The notes under the pieces were generated by a model that did no database searches, was not told where the DNA came from, and was given only the letters and a program-made list of their open reading frames with translations. Source: an uncultured Clostridia bacterium (GTDB taxonomy: Bacteria > Bacillota > Clostridia > UBA1381). Taken from it: 38,972 nucleotides of DNA. The position numbers and the translations under genes are program-made. The stretch covers positions 1 to 38,972 of the forward strand of contig CANQKM010000014.1 in assembly GCA_947624485.1 (NCBI GenBank), read 5' to 3'. This document shows positions 18,282 through 26,185 of the stretch, piece by piece (positions within the stretch are counted from its first letter, which is position 1; each line of letters begins with the position of its first letter).

Positions 18282-19722
18282 TATTTTTACCTCCGAGAAT
18301 TTTTACAATTTCTTCCTTTTTTTCCAGAATTTCGTCAAAACGGTTTATATACTCGACCGGATCCTTGAAGTTAAACACGCGCTCTATCTTGTCTCCCATT
18401 ACGAGCTTGCTGCTGCCCCCGCCGCCGAGCGCGATGATAGTCTGCTGTTCCTCCATGATATTGACGTTATACGCGCTCATAAAGCCTTCGCGCGAGTAGC
18501 CGACATTTTCGAGATTGCCCGATATATTTTTCTGGCGGTACATGTAATACGGAATATATCCGTTTTTATCCATAGCCCTCTGCGCGTACGACAGCATATC
18601 ATTTATTACCTCCGCAGCCGACAATCTGCCGCCGCTGTGATTAAAATCCGACGACCGCTTCACCGCCATTGAGTGAACCGTTATATTTTCGGGCGCTAAT
18701 TTAATTATTTCATCGACGCTTTTGTAAAACATCTCCGCCGTTTCACCAGGAAGTCCGGCGATAAGATCCATATTTATATTGTCAAACCCAATTTTTCTCG
18801 CCGCTCTGTAACGGTCAATAACCGTTTCGGACGTGTGGCTCCTGCCTACTCTTTTAAGCGTCGCGTCGTTCATCGTCTGCGGGTTTATGCTTATACGGCT
18901 CACGCCGCCCGACTTTATCGCCAAGAGTTTTTCGTCCGTCAGTGTGTCAGGTCTGCCGGCTTCAAACGTGAACTCCCTGATCCTATTAAAATCAAAATCA
19001 CTTTTAAGCCTGTCCGTGACTCTCGCTATATTTTCGGCGCTTAATGTTGACGGAGTGCCGCCTCCAATGTAAATATTCTCGGTGTACATTCCGAGCCGCG
19101 CTATTATTTCTGCGGCTTTGTCAATCTCAAGAAGCAGCTTATTTACAAATTCCTCCATATACCTGCCGCTCACGCGCAAATCGGTCGACACAAACGAGCA
19201 GTATCTGCACCTTGTCGGGCAAAACGGTATGCCTATATACACGCTGACGCTGTTTTCGCCGATATTGTCAAGCAGCCTTTTTTCGTTTTGAGCGACCGTG
19301 TACGCAAGCTTTATTTTTTCGTCCGACACGCCGTACACATTTTTAAGCTCGCGGTAAATCTCATCCTTATTATATCCCTCGTCGATAAGCGTCCTTACAT
19401 TTTTAGCCGGACGTATACCGCTCATCACGCCCCACGGCAGATTTATTTTCCTTATCTGCATCGCCGCGCGGCAAAACGATTTTGTACAGGCGCTCTTAAA
19501 AATCCTGTTTATGTACCTGTCACTTTTGCCCGACGCGTCAAAATCGTAAAAATAATCGTCAAAATATGCCTTGCCGCCGTACACTATTTCGGTGTACACA
19601 TTCACGCGGCTGTTTTCGTATGTAAAATTTGAGAACACCATCGCGTCCTCATCATTGTCAAAAAACAGGTTGTAAAATATTTTTAACTCATACTCACATT
19701 CATAGCCGTTCTGAATAATCAT
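18274..19722 (-). CDS. hemZ: Coproporphyrinogen III dehydrogenase HemZ
   Basis: 482 aa from ATG 19722. Oxygen-independent, HemN-like radical SAM enzyme of the HemZ subgroup. The cluster motif is PFCPTRCRYCSF with Cys168, Cys172 and Cys175, followed by YIGGGTPSTL and RISINPQTM-type substrate motifs. The N-terminal extension (1-160) before the radical SAM core is typical of HemZ. Many anaerobic clostridia carry it without a full heme pathway, so its true substrate is uncertain. A TTG at 19740 would overlap the upstream MBL gene more; neither start has a strong ribosome site. Confidence 0.9.
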   Translation of the reverse strand: MIIQNGYECEYELKIFYNLFFDNDEDAMVFSNFTYENSRVNVYTEIVYGGKAYFDDYFYDFDASGKSDRYINRIFKSACTKSFCRAAMQIRKINLPWGVMSGIRPAKNVRTLIDEGYNKDEIYRELKNVYGVSDEKIKLAYTVAQNEKRLLDNIGENSVSVYIGIPFCPTRCRYCSFVSTDLRVSGRYMEEFVNKLLLEIDKAAEIIARLGMYTENIYIGGGTPSTLSAENIARVTDRLKSDFDFNRIREFTFEAGRPDTLTDEKLLAIKSGGVSRISINPQTMNDATLKRVGRSHTSETVIDRYRAARKIGFDNINMDLIAGLPGETAEMFYKSVDEIIKLAPENITVHSMAVKRSSDFNHSGGRLSAAEVINDMLSYAQRAMDKNGYIPYYMYRQKNISGNLENVGYSREGFMSAYNVNIMEEQQTIIALGGGGSSKLVMGDKIERVFNFKDPVEYINRFDEILEKKEEIVKILGGKNNG

Positions 19723-19726
19723 CACT

Positions 19727-20356
19727 TTATCCGCGCACAAACATATTATATTTTTTCTCGTAGCCTATTTCGGTTTGTTTTCCGTGACCGGGGTACACCG
19801 TTATATTTTCATCGAGCGTGTACAGCTTATTTTTAATTGAGCTTACAAGCTCGTCCGCGTTTCCCGTAGGCAGATCCGACCTGCCTATGCTCCTTAAAAA
19901 CAGCGTATCGCCCGAAAACAGAACGCCGCCGTTTACAAGGTAACAGGCTCCGCCGTTTGTGTGGCCGGGAGTCAGTATACATTTTATCTTAACGCCGTCA
20001 AAAGTAAACTCCTCATTGTCGCCGAGTACAACATCGCTCGCCTTTTCAGAAATGGCGTAGCCCAAGCCCGATACGCTGTGGTTAATGTCGGGATCGCCTA
20101 TGTTTATACTCGTATATTTACTGCTCACAAGCTTCGCGCCCGTTTTTTCGCGCAGCTTAGGAAGTCCCAGAATATGATCGTAATGGCAGTGCGTCAAAAG
20201 AATATATTTTATGATAACATTTTCCTCGTTGCACGCTTTTATTATTGTATCGGCGTCGCTGCCGGGATCTATCACCATGCCCGAAAGCGTGTCCTCGTCG
20301 TAAACTATATACGTATTTTCGTCGCTGTAATAATTATTGATAATCTTAATTTTCAT
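19727..20356 (-). CDS. MBL-fold hydrolase (glyoxalase II-like)
   Basis: 209 aa metallo-beta-lactamase-fold protein. The dinuclear metal site is visible: THCHYDH (55-61, His56, His58, Asp60, His61), PGHTNGG near 133-139, GDTLF near 154, PGHG near 194. The family includes glyoxalase II and related thioester hydrolases; the substrate here is unknown. It sits 12 nt downstream of dnaN and overlaps or abuts hemZ, so it may be read from the dnaN promoter. The RBS is weak (AAAAAG). Confidence 0.88.
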   Translation of the reverse strand: MKIKIINNYYSDENTYIVYDEDTLSGMVIDPGSDADTIIKACNEENVIIKYILLTHCHYDHILGLPKLREKTGAKLVSSKYTSINIGDPDINHSVSGLGYAISEKASDVVLGDNEEFTFDGVKIKCILTPGHTNGGACYLVNGGVLFSGDTLFLRSIGRSDLPTGNADELVSSIKNKLYTLDENITVYPGHGKQTEIGYEKKYNMFVRG

Positions 20357-20368
20357 CTTTTTATACCC

Positions 20369-21502
20369 TTAGTTATACAGTCTTACCGGCAGAATCATAT
20401 ACATATAGCTGTCGTCTCCCGACGCGCTGTGAATAAAACAGCCGCTTGTCGGAGCGGAAAAGTCTATTTTTATTTTTTCCTCGTCACACGTAGAAAGCGC
20501 GTCGAGAAGGAAGCGGCAGTTAAAGCCAATCGTAAGGTCTCCCTCGTCCATCTCGACCGGAACGGTGTCGCTTACCTGTCCCTTGCTCGTTATACATGAC
20601 ATCTCTATTTTATCGAAGCCTATATTCATACGCACCGGAACTTTATTTTCCGATTTCGCGCTTATATCCTCGTTAATAAGCAGCAGCGCTCTTTCGAGAC
20701 TGTCGGTTATGCTCTGCTTTTCGACCGTGACATGTATTTTGTTCTGCGCGGATATTATTGAATTGTATTTTAAAAACTCGCCGTCGAGAAGTCTCGAATA
20801 CACCTGATAATTTCCGAAGTCAAAAAGCACGTTTCTGTCGGAAACTATCACCGTAACCTTATCGTCCTCGTCCTTTAATATTTTAAGAAGCTCGCGCTGC
20901 GTCTGACCGGGAACGACAAAGCTGTTATTTTCGACCTCCTCTTTTATTTCTTCCCTCACAAGAGCAAGTCTGTGACCGTCCGATGAAACGAGGTTCAACA
21001 TATTATTTTTTATTTCAAAAAGTGTGCCTGTGAGAATCGGCTTTTTACCCTCGTTCTGCGCGACGAACGCTATCGTTTTTCTTATCACCCTTCTTAACGC
21101 CGACTGCGTGAGGGTAAAGCGGAATTTCTCGTCGAGTATAGGAGCGGACGGAAACTCGTTCGCCTCGATGCCCTGAATATTAAACTCGCTTCTGCCGCTT
21201 TTTATTTTTGTTATGTTGTTTGAGGGGTTGACGCTCAGTGAAACGCTTCCCTCCGGCAGACGGCGCACAATGTCGCCGAACATTCTCGACGCGATCGCCA
21301 CGTTTCCGCCCTCGGTAACGGTGCAGTCGGTGTTATACTCTATACATAAATCTATATTATTGCCTGTAAATACAACGTGTCCCGCTCCGTCCGCGTCGAC
21401 CTTTATACATTCGAGTATCGGCAGAGCCGTTTTCGGAGTTATGGCTCTCTGAACCGTGTTTATAATTTCAACGAGCTGTGCCTTATCGCAAACAAGTTTC
21501 AT
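20369..21502 (-). CDS. dnaN: DNA polymerase III beta sliding clamp
   Basis: 377 aa, three-domain clamp that tethers DNA polymerase III; the family is highly recognisable (start MKLVCDKAQLVEIINTVQRA; end YMYMILPVRLYN). The C-terminal M-I-L-P-V-R segment forms part of the protein-binding cleft. AAAGGAG lies about 10 nt before ATG 21502. It is downstream of dnaA across a 291-nt gap that carries the putative origin. recF, gyrB and gyrA do not follow, unlike the common dnaA-dnaN-recF-gyrBA order. Confidence 0.98.
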   Translation of the reverse strand: MKLVCDKAQLVEIINTVQRAITPKTALPILECIKVDADGAGHVVFTGNNIDLCIEYNTDCTVTEGGNVAIASRMFGDIVRRLPEGSVSLSVNPSNNITKIKSGRSEFNIQGIEANEFPSAPILDEKFRFTLTQSALRRVIRKTIAFVAQNEGKKPILTGTLFEIKNNMLNLVSSDGHRLALVREEIKEEVENNSFVVPGQTQRELLKILKDEDDKVTVIVSDRNVLFDFGNYQVYSRLLDGEFLKYNSIISAQNKIHVTVEKQSITDSLERALLLINEDISAKSENKVPVRMNIGFDKIEMSCITSKGQVSDTVPVEMDEGDLTIGFNCRFLLDALSTCDEEKIKIDFSAPTSGCFIHSASGDDSYMYMILPVRLYN

Positions 21503-21538
21503 TTTTAATTTCTCCTTTATATTAAATTTATTTGTATG

Positions 21539-21781
21539 TGCGGATAATTTTGTCCGCGCTTTGATGCTTTCATTTTTGCTTATATATATTTATATATAAA
21601 TAATATATAATAGTAGTAATAGTAGTAGGGAGCGCGGATTCGGGGAAAAGTGTTTTGAGCGCCCCGAAAAAGGGAAAAATCTGTAAACGCGGCTGTGCGG
21701 AAAAGTGCTGATAAAAAGAGGATAAATTTTAATCAGATTTTAACCGTATTTTTATCCCGTCTTATAAACGCGTTATCCGCG
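21539..21781. other. Probable chromosomal origin oriC (dnaA-dnaN gap)
   Basis: The gap contains an AT-only stretch (21581-21611), followed by six triplets TAG TAG TAA TAG TAG TAG (21611-21628) and a GC-rich GGGAGCGCGG. Read 3' to 5', the triplets are the GAT-type DnaA-trio known from Bacillus oriC, in the right order: GC block, trio, AT-rich unwinding element. DnaA-box-like 9-mers flank it: TGCGGATAA (21539-21547, one mismatch to the TTATNCACA complement) and TTATCCGCG (21773-21781, two mismatches). The boxes are degenerate, so DnaA binding is inferred. Confidence 0.7.
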
Positions 21782-21793
21782 CGTCTGTCCCCG

Positions 21794-23158
21794 CTATCTC
21801 GACGATATATCCTTCATTATATAATTGATATCGGATTCGACCGACGAGCCGTTTTTAATAGCAAGCTCTATTCTGTCTATGTTGGAGCTTACGGTTGAGC
21901 GGTCTTTTCCGAACTCCCTGCCTATCGCCGTGTCGCTCATGCCGAGAAGTTTGCGGCAGAGGTACATCGCGGCCTGTCTCGGAACGGCTATATCCTTTGT
22001 TTTTATTTTTCCCATTATGTCGTCTGCCGTTATATTATAGTAGAAAGCAGTTTTTTCGATTATCTTTTTAGGCGTTACCTTTACCTTGTCAGTTACCGTT
22101 ATTTTTCCGATAGTTTCCTTTACGAAATCGACTGTCAGCGGTATTTCCTTAAACTGCGATTTTGATATTACGCTTTTTAATACGCCCTCAAGCTCGCGCA
22201 CGTTTGAGCGCACGTTGTCGGCGATGTAGTCAAGAACGTCGTCGCTTACTTTAACTCCGTATTCGAGAGCCTTGTTTTGAAGTATAGCGACTCTCGTTTC
22301 ATAGGTCGGTATTGATATGTCTATTATAAGCCCCTGGCTGAAGCGCGTGCGGAGCCTGTCGGTAAGCGTTGTAAGGTCGCTCGGCTTTCTGTCGCTCGTT
22401 AAAACTATCTGGCGGTTGTTTGTAAAAAGCTCATTGAAGGTGTGGAAAAATTCCTCCTGCGTCGCTTCCTTGCTTTCTATAAACTGCACGTCGTCCACGA
22501 GCAGCACGTCGGGAGTGCGGTATTTTTCGGTAAACTCCTGCATCTTGCTTTCCCTTACCGATTTTATAAATTCACTCGTGAATTTTTCGCCGGTGATGTA
22601 AAGCACGTTCATTTCGGGATGAAGCTCTTTTGTTTTGTTGCCTATCGCGTACATCAGATGTGTTTTTCCCAGACCGCTGTTTCCGTATATGAAAAGCGGG
22701 TTGTAAATATGTCCCGGCGATTCCGAAACGGTTTTAGCCGCCGCCGACGCAAACTCGTTCGACGAGCCTACAACAAAATTGTCGAACGTGTATTTCGGAC
22801 TTAAATCGTATATCAGTTCTTTTGTCTGTCTGCGGTATTCATCGGCTATTTTATTTGCTTTCTTAGTTAATTGCTGAAGTTCTTTTATATCATCCGGTAC
22901 GGCTGTTTCTTCTTCCATTACCGTTATTTTAAGAGAGAGCTTTTTGCCCGTCGCCATTTCGACGGCGGTTTCTATGAGATTTTTGTATCGGAAGTCGATT
23001 ATGTTTCTGTTTATAGTGAAGGGAACGGTAATCTCAAAAAATTCGTCGTCGACAGAAACGGCTCTCGCGGATTCTATATGGATGTTGTAGCTCACCTTGG
23101 AATTTATGTTTTTTTGTATATAAACAAGAGCCTTGTCCCATATTTCCTTTATGTCCAT
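21794..23158 (-). CDS. dnaA: Chromosomal replication initiator DnaA
   Basis: 454 aa. Domain I (1-80) starts MDIKEIWDKALVYIQKNIN. Domain II is a short linker. Domain III is AAA+ with Walker A GNSGLGKTH (159-167) and Walker B VLLVDDVQF. Domain IV has the DnaA signature VPRQAAMYLCRKLLG followed by IGREFGKDRSTV. AAAGGAGG precedes ATG 23158. It initiates replication, probably at the adjacent dnaA-dnaN gap. A promoter and one perfect TTATNCACA box lie upstream, consistent with autoregulation. Confidence 0.99.
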   Translation of the reverse strand: MDIKEIWDKALVYIQKNINSKVSYNIHIESARAVSVDDEFFEITVPFTINRNIIDFRYKNLIETAVEMATGKKLSLKITVMEEETAVPDDIKELQQLTKKANKIADEYRRQTKELIYDLSPKYTFDNFVVGSSNEFASAAAKTVSESPGHIYNPLFIYGNSGLGKTHLMYAIGNKTKELHPEMNVLYITGEKFTSEFIKSVRESKMQEFTEKYRTPDVLLVDDVQFIESKEATQEEFFHTFNELFTNNRQIVLTSDRKPSDLTTLTDRLRTRFSQGLIIDISIPTYETRVAILQNKALEYGVKVSDDVLDYIADNVRSNVRELEGVLKSVISKSQFKEIPLTVDFVKETIGKITVTDKVKVTPKKIIEKTAFYYNITADDIMGKIKTKDIAVPRQAAMYLCRKLLGMSDTAIGREFGKDRSTVSSNIDRIELAIKNGSSVESDINYIMKDISSR

Positions 23159-23238
23159 ACCGCCGCCTCCTTTTTTTACTATTTTTGACAGTTATGTAAA
23201 AATCAAACGTGATTGTTTTCCATTCTTACCCATTCTAT

Positions 23239-23267
23239 ATATTATCAAATTTGAAAGGAATAATCAA
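23239..23267 (-). promoter_or_regulatory. dnaA promoter
   Basis: Minus strand: TTGATT (23262-23267), 17 nt, TAATAT (23239-23244), about 70 nt ahead of the start codon. Confidence 0.6.
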
Positions 23268-23274
23268 GAAAATA

Positions 23275-23303
23275 TTGTGAAAAAGAAAAAAGTTGTGTAT
23301 AAT
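23275..23303 (+). promoter_or_regulatory. Possible plus-strand promoter for ymfI
   Basis: TTGTGA (23275-23280), 17 nt, TATAAT (23298-23303). Transcription from here would carry the whole R7 repeat cluster in a leader of about 375 nt. Confidence 0.45.
23294..23302. promoter_or_regulatory. DnaA box upstream of dnaA
   Basis: TGTGTATAA, the exact complement of TTATACACA, fits consensus TTATNCACA. It overlaps the plus-strand -10 below and lies just behind the dnaA promoter. Confidence 0.5.
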
Positions 23304-23336
23304 GAATGTGTGGTATACAATATGTGGTGGGTAATA

Positions 23337-23645
23337 AGGTAAATTGGGATTTAACTACGTGAGGCCCCCTTGTCAAAGGGGGCTGTCAGCGTAGCTGACT
23401 GGGGGATTCCTGCGCTAATTTTTAAAAAAGAATCCCTCCACCGCTACGCGGTCCCCCTCCCTTTAACAAGGGAGGCTAACGGCGAGCGCCGCATATCGTG
23501 AGCCTCTCCTTGAGGAGAGGTGTCGTCGCGAAGCGATGACGGAGAGGTGGCAACGGATTTTTATAACCACCTCTCAGACGGCTCCGCCGCCAGCTCCCCT
23601 CAAGGGGAGCCTTCCGTAGGGGACGGCGCCCCCGACGTCCCGCAT
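23337..23645. repeat. Repeat cluster R7 (A, B, C)
   Basis: No gene. It begins with AGGTAAATTGGGATTTA (23337-23353), a 17-mer found again at the edge of R11 (38689-38705). It contains a complete A element (23363-23475, inner hairpin GTCAGCGTAGCTGAC), a complete B element (23502-23611, hairpins CATCGCTTCGCGACGA-like and CTCCCCTCAAGGGGAG) and a C module (23615-23642). Confidence 0.85.
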
Positions 23646-23687
23646 TTACACCATTAAATCATAATTTGAACATAAGGAGAAAAAAAT

Positions 23688-24401
23688 ATGAGAAATATAT
23701 TGATAACCGGTGCGAGCCGAGGAATAGGAGCGGCGTGCGCTAGGGAGTTTGCCGAAAACGGCGACAGGGTTTTTATAAATTACAACAGCAGCAAATCCGA
23801 GGCGGAAAAAATCGCAGCCGAAACGGGCGCTATACCGGTTAAAGCCGACGTATCAAATTCCGACGAGGTAAAAAGAATGCGTGAAATAATAGGCAGCTGC
23901 GGCAAACTTGATGTTCTTATAAACAACGCCGGCATTTCGCAGATAAAGATGTTTACCGACATAACAGAGAGCGACTGGGACAATATGTTCAGCGTGAACG
24001 TAAAGGGTATGTATCTTGTTACGCGCGCGTTCGTTGATGATATGATCGCGGCAAAAAGCGGAAAAATAATAAACGTGTCGTCGATGTGGGGCGTTATGGG
24101 AGGCAGCTGCGAGGTGCATTACAGCGCGGCTAAGGCGGCGGTGATCGGTTTTACAAAAGCGCTCGCAAAGGAGCTTGGACCTTCCAATATAAATGTCAAC
24201 TGCGTCGCGCCGGGTGTAATTGAAACAGATATGAACGCGCATCTTAACAGTGACGATTTGGAAGCGCTAAAAAACGAAACGCCGCTTATGAAAATAGGTA
24301 CGCCCGACGATGTGGCAAAAACCGTGTTTTTCCTCGCGTCACGTAACGCTGATTTTATTACCGGTCAGGTTTTGAATGTTGACGGTGGTATGGTGATATA
24401 A
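23688..24401 (+). CDS. ymfI: SDR oxidoreductase, probable EF-P 5-aminopentanone reductase (YmfI-like)
   Basis: 237 aa short-chain dehydrogenase. The cofactor motif is TGASRGIG (7-14), NNAG is at 79-82, and the catalytic triad is Ser132, Tyr145 and Lys149. Segments such as HYSAAKAAVIGFTKALAKEL and the C-terminal ITGQVLNVDGG match the clostridial branch annotated as EF-P 5-aminopentanone reductase. That branch finishes the modification of elongation factor P. Closely related FabG (3-oxoacyl-ACP reductase) is the alternative; no fab genes are nearby, which favours the EF-P role. AAGGAG is 8 nt upstream of ATG 23688. Confidence 0.85.
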   Translation: MRNILITGASRGIGAACAREFAENGDRVFINYNSSKSEAEKIAAETGAIPVKADVSNSDEVKRMREIIGSCGKLDVLINNAGISQIKMFTDITESDWDNMFSVNVKGMYLVTRAFVDDMIAAKSGKIINVSSMWGVMGGSCEVHYSAAKAAVIGFTKALAKELGPSNINVNCVAPGVIETDMNAHLNSDDLEALKNETPLMKIGTPDDVAKTVFFLASRNADFITGQVLNVDGGMVI

Positions 24402-24433
24402 ATTAAAGTTAAATAACATGTGTGTTACAATTA

Positions 24434-24462
24434 TCGACAAATAAAGAAGAGTGTGTTAAAAT
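24434..24462 (+). promoter_or_regulatory. Promoter of the candidate type I toxin mRNA
   Basis: TCGACA (24434-24439), 17 nt, TAAAAT (24457-24462). The transcript would start around 24469, at the 5' stem-loop CGGAG-CGAAAA-CTCCG (24469-24484). Confidence 0.6.
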
Positions 24463-24536
24463 AAAAAACGGAGCGAAAACTCCGGAAAAGGATTGATATT
24501 GTTATTCCGACACCACCTTAAAAGGGGGTGCGTATA

Positions 24537-24623
24537 ATGTCTGAAGTTACATTAGACCTTATTATCATATTTTTGATATTGGTTGTAATTTTAGGGCTAT
24601 GTATATGGATAGGAAAAAAATAA
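24537..24623 (+). CDS. 28-aa hydrophobic peptide, candidate type I toxin
   Basis: A single membrane span with short ends: MSEVTLD, then a run of Ile, Leu, Val and Phe, then WIGKK. The size, single TM and C-terminal lysines are typical of type I toxins (Fst, Ldr and holin-like classes), though I cannot assign a family. GGGGG lies 8 nt before ATG. CCACCTT (24513-24519) can pair with AAGGGGG to hide this ribosome site. The mRNA would carry a 5' protective stem-loop. The stop codon TAA begins the shared hairpin at 24621, and a convergent RNA comes in from the right. No homolog named; expression unproven. Confidence 0.6.
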   Translation: MSEVTLDLIIIFLILVVILGLCIWIGKK

Positions 24624-24712
24624 GCGTTTATCCCGTCAAATAAACGCTTATGGGTAGAAATTTACTTTTCTACAAACTCCTGCGGAATAACAAGGACATC
24701 AATCCTTTTCCT
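24614..24712 (-). ncRNA. Candidate antitoxin RNA convergent with the 28-aa toxin gene
   Basis: The minus-strand promoter is TTGACA (24742-24747), 17 nt, TAAAAT (24719-24724). The transcript would run about 100 nt from near 24712, through a leader almost identical to the toxin mRNA leader, to the hairpin at 24621-24650. That hairpin is followed on the minus strand by TTTTTTT (a strong terminator). Its 3' third is complementary to the toxin mRNA 3' end. The convergent, terminator-sharing layout recalls the Fst/par locus of enterococcal plasmids. Confidence 0.55.
24621..24650. terminator. Shared hairpin of the convergent toxin/antitoxin RNAs
   Basis: A perfect 10-bp stem TAAGCGTTTA / TAAACGCTTA with a 10-nt loop. 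On the minus strand it has a seven-T tail; on the plus strand the tail is weak (TGGGTAGAAATTT), so the toxin mRNA may read through. Confidence 0.8.
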
Positions 24713-24718
24713 ATATTT

Positions 24719-24747
24719 ATTTTAGCACAATGTAAATCATATGTCAA
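24719..24747 (-). promoter_or_regulatory. Promoter of the candidate antitoxin RNA
   Basis: TTGACA, N17, TAAAAT on the minus strand. It is stronger than the toxin promoter at the -35 box, as expected if antitoxin is in excess. Confidence 0.65.
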
Positions 24748-24772
24748 GATAAAAATAAAGTACACATTAAAT

Positions 24773-24801
24773 TTGACATATCGGCTGTAATAATATATAA
24801 T
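24773..24801 (+). promoter_or_regulatory. rnpB promoter
   Basis: TTGACA (24773-24778), 17 nt, TATAAT (24796-24801): a consensus sigma-A promoter 7 nt before the RNA start. Confidence 0.9.
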
Positions 24802-24807
24802 ACCACC

Positions 24808-25137
24808 GTAAGTAAACGAAACGGTCGCGCCGGTTACAGCCGGTGAGGAAAGTCCGGGCTTCACAGAGCGTGGATGCCTGCTAACGGCAGGTGGGGGCAA
24901 CCCTAAGGACAGTGCAACAGAAAATAAATGCTTCGTTTTCAGCGGAGCGATTGTGGAAACGTGCGGTAAGAGCGCACGGGGACGATGGCGACTGAAGTCC
25001 CGTGTAAACCCCATCCGAAGCAACTTTGGGAACGTTAAGCCTGCTCGGCGTGTTCCCTTGTAAGGCTGGAGCGTGTCGGTGACGATACGCCGAGATAGAT
25101 GACCGTTGTTACAGAACCCGGCTTATTGTTTGCTTAC
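24808..25137 (+). ncRNA. rnpB: RNase P RNA
   Basis: The catalytic RNA of RNase P, which trims tRNA 5' leaders. Helix P1 is formed by GTAAGTAAAC (24808-24817) and GTTTGCTTAC (25128-25137). The universally conserved GAGGAAAGTCCGGGCT is at 24843-24858. GGGGGCAACCCTAAGGACAGTGCAACAGAAA follows in pieces near 24893-24923, and the conserved ACAGAACCCGGCTTA is near 25111-25125. At 330 nt it has a normal size. It has its own promoter and terminator and lies downstream of the toxin-antitoxin locus. Confidence 0.95.
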
Positions 25138-25139
25138 AC

Positions 25140-25162
25140 GACCTCGAAAGAGGTCATTTTTA
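25140..25162 (+). terminator. rnpB terminator
   Basis: Stem GACCTC-GAAA-GAGGTC followed by ATTTTTATTTT. Confidence 0.9.
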
Positions 25163-25169
25163 TTTTAAT

Positions 25170-25372
25170 GCGGGCTGTCGGGGGCGCCAGCCCCTACGGA
25201 AGACTCCCCTTTGCTACGGCGTTTGTTGCTGCGCAACACGCCTACCACATGCAAGCGTGTGGCTCCCCTTGAGGGGAGCTGTCGCCGAAGGCGACTGAGA
25301 GGTGGTTGTAAAAATTTGTTGCCACCTCTCCGTCATCGCTACGCGATGCCACCTCTCCTCAAGGAGAGGCTT
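25170..25372. repeat. Repeat cluster R8 (C, D, B)
   Basis: No gene. C module (25171-25197, GGGCTGTCGGGGGCGCCAGC core), D module (25212-25261, TTGCTGCGCAACACGCC core) and a complete B element (25262-25370) with inner hairpins GTCGCCGAAGGCGAC and CATCGCTACGCGATG. Confidence 0.85.
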
Positions 25373-25408
25373 ATGTTCGCCGCTGATATAATTAAAAATT
25401 TCAATATC

Positions 25409-26185
25409 TCACATCACAAACCGAAACACATCTTTATTCTCCGACCTCACTATTTCCACATCCGCGTCTTTCAAAATCTCCTCAAAAATATTCATCACGC
25501 AGATTTCGGTCGGATAATGACCTGCGTCGACGATGCAGATACCGAGGTACGTCATATCCATCGTGTTATGGTACTTCAAATCACCCGTCACGATAACGTC
25601 CGCACCCTTCGCGGCGGCGAGCGGTATAACCTCGCTGCAGCTTCCCGACGCGACGGCGACGGTTTTCATAATTTTCTTTTCATTTCCCGCCGCTCTTACG
25701 GGTGTGTGTAATTTATCACTGCATATTTTCGCAAACTCCTTAAAAGTCACCGCGTTTTTTAATTTGCCTATTCTGCCCAAGCCCGCCGTCGTATCGTCGG
25801 TGTGAACGTCGAGAACCGAAACATCCGTCAAATCAAATATTTCTGCGAGACGGTCGTTTATGCCGCCGCGCGCGGTGTCCATATTCGTGTGCGCCGCGTA
25901 CACCGGTATATTGTTTTCAACGAGCAGCTTTATCATCCGACCTTCAGCCGTGCCGTAATCTATCCGCCTTATACCGCCGAGCAGGATCGGGTGGTGCGAG
26001 ACTATCATATCCGCGCCCTTTTCAACGGCTTCCTTTACGGTATCGAGGTTTGTGTCGAGCGTAACGAACACCCTTTTAATATCCTTCTCCGCGTCGCCGC
26101 ACAGAAGCCCGACGTTGTCCCAGTCGTACGCGAGCCGCTTTGGGCAGACGCGCTCGATTATTTCCGCGATTTCCTTAACCTTCAT
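25409..26185 (-). CDS. Nif3-like dinuclear metal-centre protein
   Basis: 258 aa, NIF3/YbgI/YqfO family, often labelled GTP cyclohydrolase 1 type 2 homolog. The signature regions are DWDNVGLLCGD near the N-terminus, SHHPILLGG (metal-binding His pair), AAHTNMD and near the C-terminus DAGHYPTE. The cellular function of the family is unsettled. The start at 26185 is chosen because GGGGAG lies 10 nt upstream inside trmK; the longer frame to 26257 has no ribosome site. It overlaps trmK by 11 nt, the standard trmK-nif3 pair of Bacillota. Confidence 0.92.
   Translation of the reverse strand: MKVKEIAEIIERVCPKRLAYDWDNVGLLCGDAEKDIKRVFVTLDTNLDTVKEAVEKGADMIVSHHPILLGGIRRIDYGTAEGRMIKLLVENNIPVYAAHTNMDTARGGINDRLAEIFDLTDVSVLDVHTDDTTAGLGRIGKLKNAVTFKEFAKICSDKLHTPVRAAGNEKKIMKTVAVASGSCSEVIPLAAAKGADVIVTGDLKYHNTMDMTYLGICIVDAGHYPTEICVMNIFEEILKDADVEIVRSENKDVFRFVM

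Larger units (their letters stand above)
24484..24711. repeat. Inverted repeat flanking the candidate toxin gene
   Basis: GGAAAAGGATTGAT then TGTTATTCCG lie at 24484-24509 on the plus strand. The same two blocks recur on the minus strand at 24711-24683, with only the 2- to 5-nt linker differing. Both convergent transcripts therefore begin with nearly the same leader. A read-through mRNA could also fold its 5' end onto its 3' end. Confidence 0.8.

Noticed and set aside
23337..23645. CRISPR-like array
   Set aside because: Repeats are palindromic modules of different types with irregular spacing, no unique spacers and no cas genes.
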